Positions 61,933-64,000 of a stretch of DNA of 64,000 nucleotides are shown here, piece by piece (within the stretch, counting starts at the first letter, position 1; each line of letters starts with the position of its first letter). Under the pieces are notes generated by a model. It had not been told where the DNA came from. It searched no databases and saw nothing but the letters and a program-made list of their open reading frames with translations. The position numbers and the translations under genes were made by a program. This DNA comes from Pseudomonas sp. LBUM920. Its GTDB lineage: Bacteria; Pseudomonadota; Gammaproteobacteria; Pseudomonadales; Pseudomonadaceae. The stretch covers positions 3,639,501 to 3,703,500 of the forward strand of contig NZ_CP027762.1 of the NCBI RefSeq assembly GCF_003852315.1. The letters are read 5' to 3'.

Positions 61933-62189
61933 TGGATCGCATCCGACTTGAACAGAATGTTCGGCACCGGTGCCGATTTCGACGCGCATTCCTGCGGGCC
62001 CATGTAGCCGGTGCGCTGCTCTTCGGGCAGGTTCTGGATTTCCCAGGCGATCACCGCTTGCAGCGACAGCTCGCGCTGCTCGGCGGTGAGCTTGCGGCCG
62101 TCGGACCACTTGCCGATTTCCACGGCGAGCTTGAGGCTCTCGTAGATGTCCGGGGTGATGTTTTCGATCATTTCAGCAAAAGAGGACAT
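61929..62189 (-). CDS. DUF1315 (YeaC-like) protein
   Basis: An 86-residue soluble protein beginning MSSFAEMIENITPDIYESLK and containing KWSDGRKLTAEQRELSLQAVIAWE, the YeaC family pattern. Start at 62189 with AAGGAAGAG upstream; the longer frame to 62423 lies inside the rhomboid gene and was rejected. Its stop overlaps the TTG start of the DUF2797 gene. No known function. Confidence 0.88.
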   Translation of the reverse strand: MSSFAEMIENITPDIYESLKLAVEIGKWSDGRKLTAEQRELSLQAVIAWEIQNLPEEQRTGYMGPQECASKSAPVPNILFKSDAIH

Positions 62190-62203
62190 TAGGCTCTTCC
62201 TTA

Positions 62204-63073
62204 TCAAATGGAGGCTTTGCGGCGGTTGTACAACCCACCCAGCAAACCCGTCAGGCAACCGATGACCAAGCCGCTCAGATGAGCCGCGTTGGCGATTTCG
62301 CCGAAACCGATCATCGAGATCAGCCCCGACATGCAGAGCACCAGCCATATCAGCATCATCGCCAGCACCCCGCGAGGCAGGCGATAAGCCGGGTTGGGCG
62401 ACAGCAACTGGAAAATCCAGCAATGCCCCAGCAAGCCATACAACACGCCGGACAGGCCGCCAAACAGGCTCGGGCCGCCATAGGCGTATTGCGCGTAATT
62501 GGACACCAGGCTGAACAACAGGGTCAGGCCCAGCAGGTTGATACTGCCCTGGCGCACCTCAATGCGCCGGCCGAGTTCCCAGTACCACATGCCGTTCATG
62601 GCCAAATGCAGGATGCCGAAGTGGATCAGCATCGGCGTAACCAACCGCCACCATTGCCCCGACGCCATGGTCTCGGCAAAGGGCGTGAACTGAAGGTACT
62701 CGCCCGTCACATGGAACGGCAAAAACGTCAGCCAGCTCATGGTTTGCAGGTTTTCACCCAGCAACGTCACCGCACCGACAATGATGCTCGCCAGCAGCAC
62801 CAGCGCTGTCACCGGGCTGTGGCGCACCTGCTGAACAAAACTGGGGCGCGTAACGGGCGCCCGCTCGGGGATGTCCAGTTGCTGGTCCGGGTCACCGGCG
62901 GGAAAGCGTTGGTACAACACGCGCACGTCTTCGCTGATGGTTTCGGGCACCCACAACACCTGCTCGCCGGCCTCTTCGCTGACACGATGGGGAACTTGCA
63001 TGCGTTGCAGCAACTTGACGAAACCCGCCAGATCGACACTCAGCGGCAAGCGCAAAACAGCTACGGTGCTCAT
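62204..63073 (-). CDS. Rhomboid-family intramembrane serine protease (GlpG-like)
   Basis: A 289-residue protein: cytoplasmic N-terminal domain (about 1-75) as in GlpG, then six or more transmembrane helices (about 88-280). The catalytic dyad is Ser208 in GGLSG and His265 in ANAAHLSG, with the oxyanion motif H156-x-x-x-N160 (HLAMN). It cleaves transmembrane substrates and helps membrane quality control. The ATG at 63073 overlaps the stop of the upstream phosphoesterase gene. Confidence 0.95.
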   Translation of the reverse strand: MSTVAVLRLPLSVDLAGFVKLLQRMQVPHRVSEEAGEQVLWVPETISEDVRVLYQRFPAGDPDQQLDIPERAPVTRPSFVQQVRHSPVTALVLLASIIVGAVTLLGENLQTMSWLTFLPFHVTGEYLQFTPFAETMASGQWWRLVTPMLIHFGILHLAMNGMWYWELGRRIEVRQGSINLLGLTLLFSLVSNYAQYAYGGPSLFGGLSGVLYGLLGHCWIFQLLSPNPAYRLPRGVLAMMLIWLVLCMSGLISMIGFGEIANAAHLSGLVIGCLTGLLGGLYNRRKASI

Positions 63074-64000
63074 GAAATAACCTCAGGGCGCTCAACGTCG
63101 ACCCATACAAATTTACGCGGATCCAGCTGGGTTTCCTGGTCCAGCCGATACGCCACCAGCTTGCCGTACAGCACGGCGCTGTAATCCAGGCAAGCCAGGT
63201 TCGGGCGGATCGGCGCGGGTTTGCCGCTGCGCCAGTAGTGGCCGACGAACAGCAACGGCTCGTCGATGCCATAGCGCAGCAGGGAATTTTTTTCAGTCGA
63301 CGACAGCGGCGTACGTGCCACCGGTTCCGGCAGCGCATCGGGCTGGAACACGATGTCGCCGTAGGTTTTCGGGTCGTCTTCCCAGAATTTGGTGCGAAAG
63401 AACGAGCGCGTCAGCCCATCGCCACCGGTCAGCGTCAGGCCGTCCGGCAGGCGCATGTCGGTGCCGCGCAGCAAGCGGTCGAAGGCGTTGCAGGCAAAAC
63501 TGCCCGGCACGGCGGCGGCCTGCAAAAAGTGCTGGTCGATGCAGCCATCCGGAAAGGTCGCGCGCAGCGGCTGGATAAAGCCCTCGTCCCAACACGCGTG
63601 CACCACACGGAAACGCCCGGCATCGACAAACAGCGGCATGTCATAGAACCAGCCGAGAAAGTCGTGCCAGTCGGCCGGGTGGTGCTCGAACTGGGTCAGG
63701 GTCTCGTGGATCAACCGCGCGTGGCGTGGGTTGTGCTCGCGCACAAACTGCTTGCCACTGCCCGGCGGCGCGGGCGTGCTCCAGCCCAGCGCGTTGAATT
63801 CATGATTGCCCATGATGCACAGCGCCTGACCGGCCTCGGCCATGTCGTGGACAATATGCAGCGCCTCGCGAATGCGTGGGCCACGGTCGATGATATCGCC
63901 GAGGAACACCGCCATTCGCGTCGGATGGCGCCAGGTGCCGCCCTGTTTGTGGTAGCCCAGCCGGTCGAGCAAGTGCTCAAGGGTATGAGCGCACCCGTGC
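63070..64000 (-). CDS. Metallophosphoesterase (5' end outside window)
   Basis: At least 310 residues of a calcineurin-type phosphoesterase; the frame is open to the last base and shows HGCAHTLEHLLDRLGY (the HG of GDxHG). It continues with FLGDIIDRGP, IMGNHEFNAL, and late histidines in VVHACWD and FVGHYW. Metal-dependent hydrolysis of a phosphoester is expected; the Ser/Thr-phosphatase-like spacing leaves the substrate open (protein, diadenosine or other). It is the first gene seen of the phosphoesterase-rhomboid-DUF1315-DUF2797-pepN run. The TTG at 63972 is not the true start. Confidence 0.85.
   Translation of the reverse strand, partial: HGCAHTLEHLLDRLGYHKQGGTWRHPTRMAVFLGDIIDRGPRIREALHIVHDMAEAGQALCIMGNHEFNALGWSTPAPPGSGKQFVREHNPRHARLIHETLTQFEHHPADWHDFLGWFYDMPLFVDAGRFRVVHACWDEGFIQPLRATFPDGCIDQHFLQAAAVPGSFACNAFDRLLRGTDMRLPDGLTLTGGDGLTRSFFRTKFWEDDPKTYGDIVFQPDALPEPVARTPLSSTEKNSLLRYGIDEPLLFVGHYWRSGKPAPIRPNLACLDYSAVLYGKLVAYRLDQETQLDPRKFVWVDVERPEVIS

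Noticed and set aside
61933..62109. N-terminal extension of the DUF2797 protein
   Set aside because: It lies wholly within the DUF1315 gene in another frame; the TTG at 61932 fits the family start and the gene overlap.

Overview
The window looks like chromosomal DNA of a fluorescent-group Pseudomonas. The reasons are high-GC coding with few gaps, REP/REPIN-type repeats built on GTGGGAGC...GCTCCCAC, a complete fapABCDEF functional-amyloid operon, a DpkA-type piperideine-2-carboxylate reductase, and a ferri-siderophore receptor behind a Fur box. Species was assigned from protein resemblance only; no database was searched. No rRNA, tRNA, CRISPR array, transposase or prophage gene was seen.

Layout. 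1-3968: three translationally coupled bat genes (BatA end, BatB with TPRs, BatD). 3969-5396: a roughly 1-kb inverted-repeat structure around two REPINs, then a strongly structured leader in front of a small gene broken by an in-frame TGA. 5829-11295: sbcD-sbcC-GST, each overlapping the next. 11422-13207: a tiny exported protein, a periplasmic lactonase-like propeller and a small coupled gene. 13349-18256: a 1635-residue toxin-like protein. 18359-21799: an RND/MMPL transporter with a Ycf48-like propeller. 22085-23200: a Gfo/Idh/MocA oxidoreductase behind two operator-like direct repeats. 23201-24472: a repeat region with three tandem copies of a 273-bp REPIN pair. 24473-32560: chemoreceptor, xanthine/uracil permease, LEA lipoprotein, GNAT, nitrilase with a divergent LysR gene, DUF883 protein, dpkA. 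32730-37886: a second giant toxin-like protein (1718 residues) ending in an M35-like (aspzincin) metallopeptidase. 37906-39325: PepSY protein and an orphan FecR. 39641-44302: fapABCDEF. 44364-45689: a sigma-54 activator. 46033-49702: a small protein, then gnd-zwf-HAD. 49972-52042: a small protein and a CptA-like phosphoethanolamine transferase. 52170-54406: a frameshifted siderophore receptor. 54550-58384: small exported protein, zapE, NTF2-like protein, WYL regulator, aldo/keto reductase. 58431-64000: a minus-strand run of phosphoesterase, rhomboid, DUF1315, DUF2797 and pepN.

How the genes may work together. The fap operon has a well-spaced -24/-12 element before fapA, a 16/18 palindrome about 100 bp upstream, and a GAFTGA-containing activator gene convergent across a shared terminator. 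This suggests a self-contained sigma-54-controlled amyloid locus. The two giant proteins share a trunk (a PGALQ-containing block, a hydrophobic stretch, then a beta-rich block ending in W-x-L-D) but have different C-terminal tips. That resembles host-directed toxins with exchangeable effector ends, and no immunity gene is visible next to either. The gnd-zwf-HAD genes form a compact pentose-phosphate operon without an adjacent pgl.

Best candidates for something undescribed: the two giant proteins, the leader RNA at 5210-5360, the control region of the fap locus, and the compound repeat elements.
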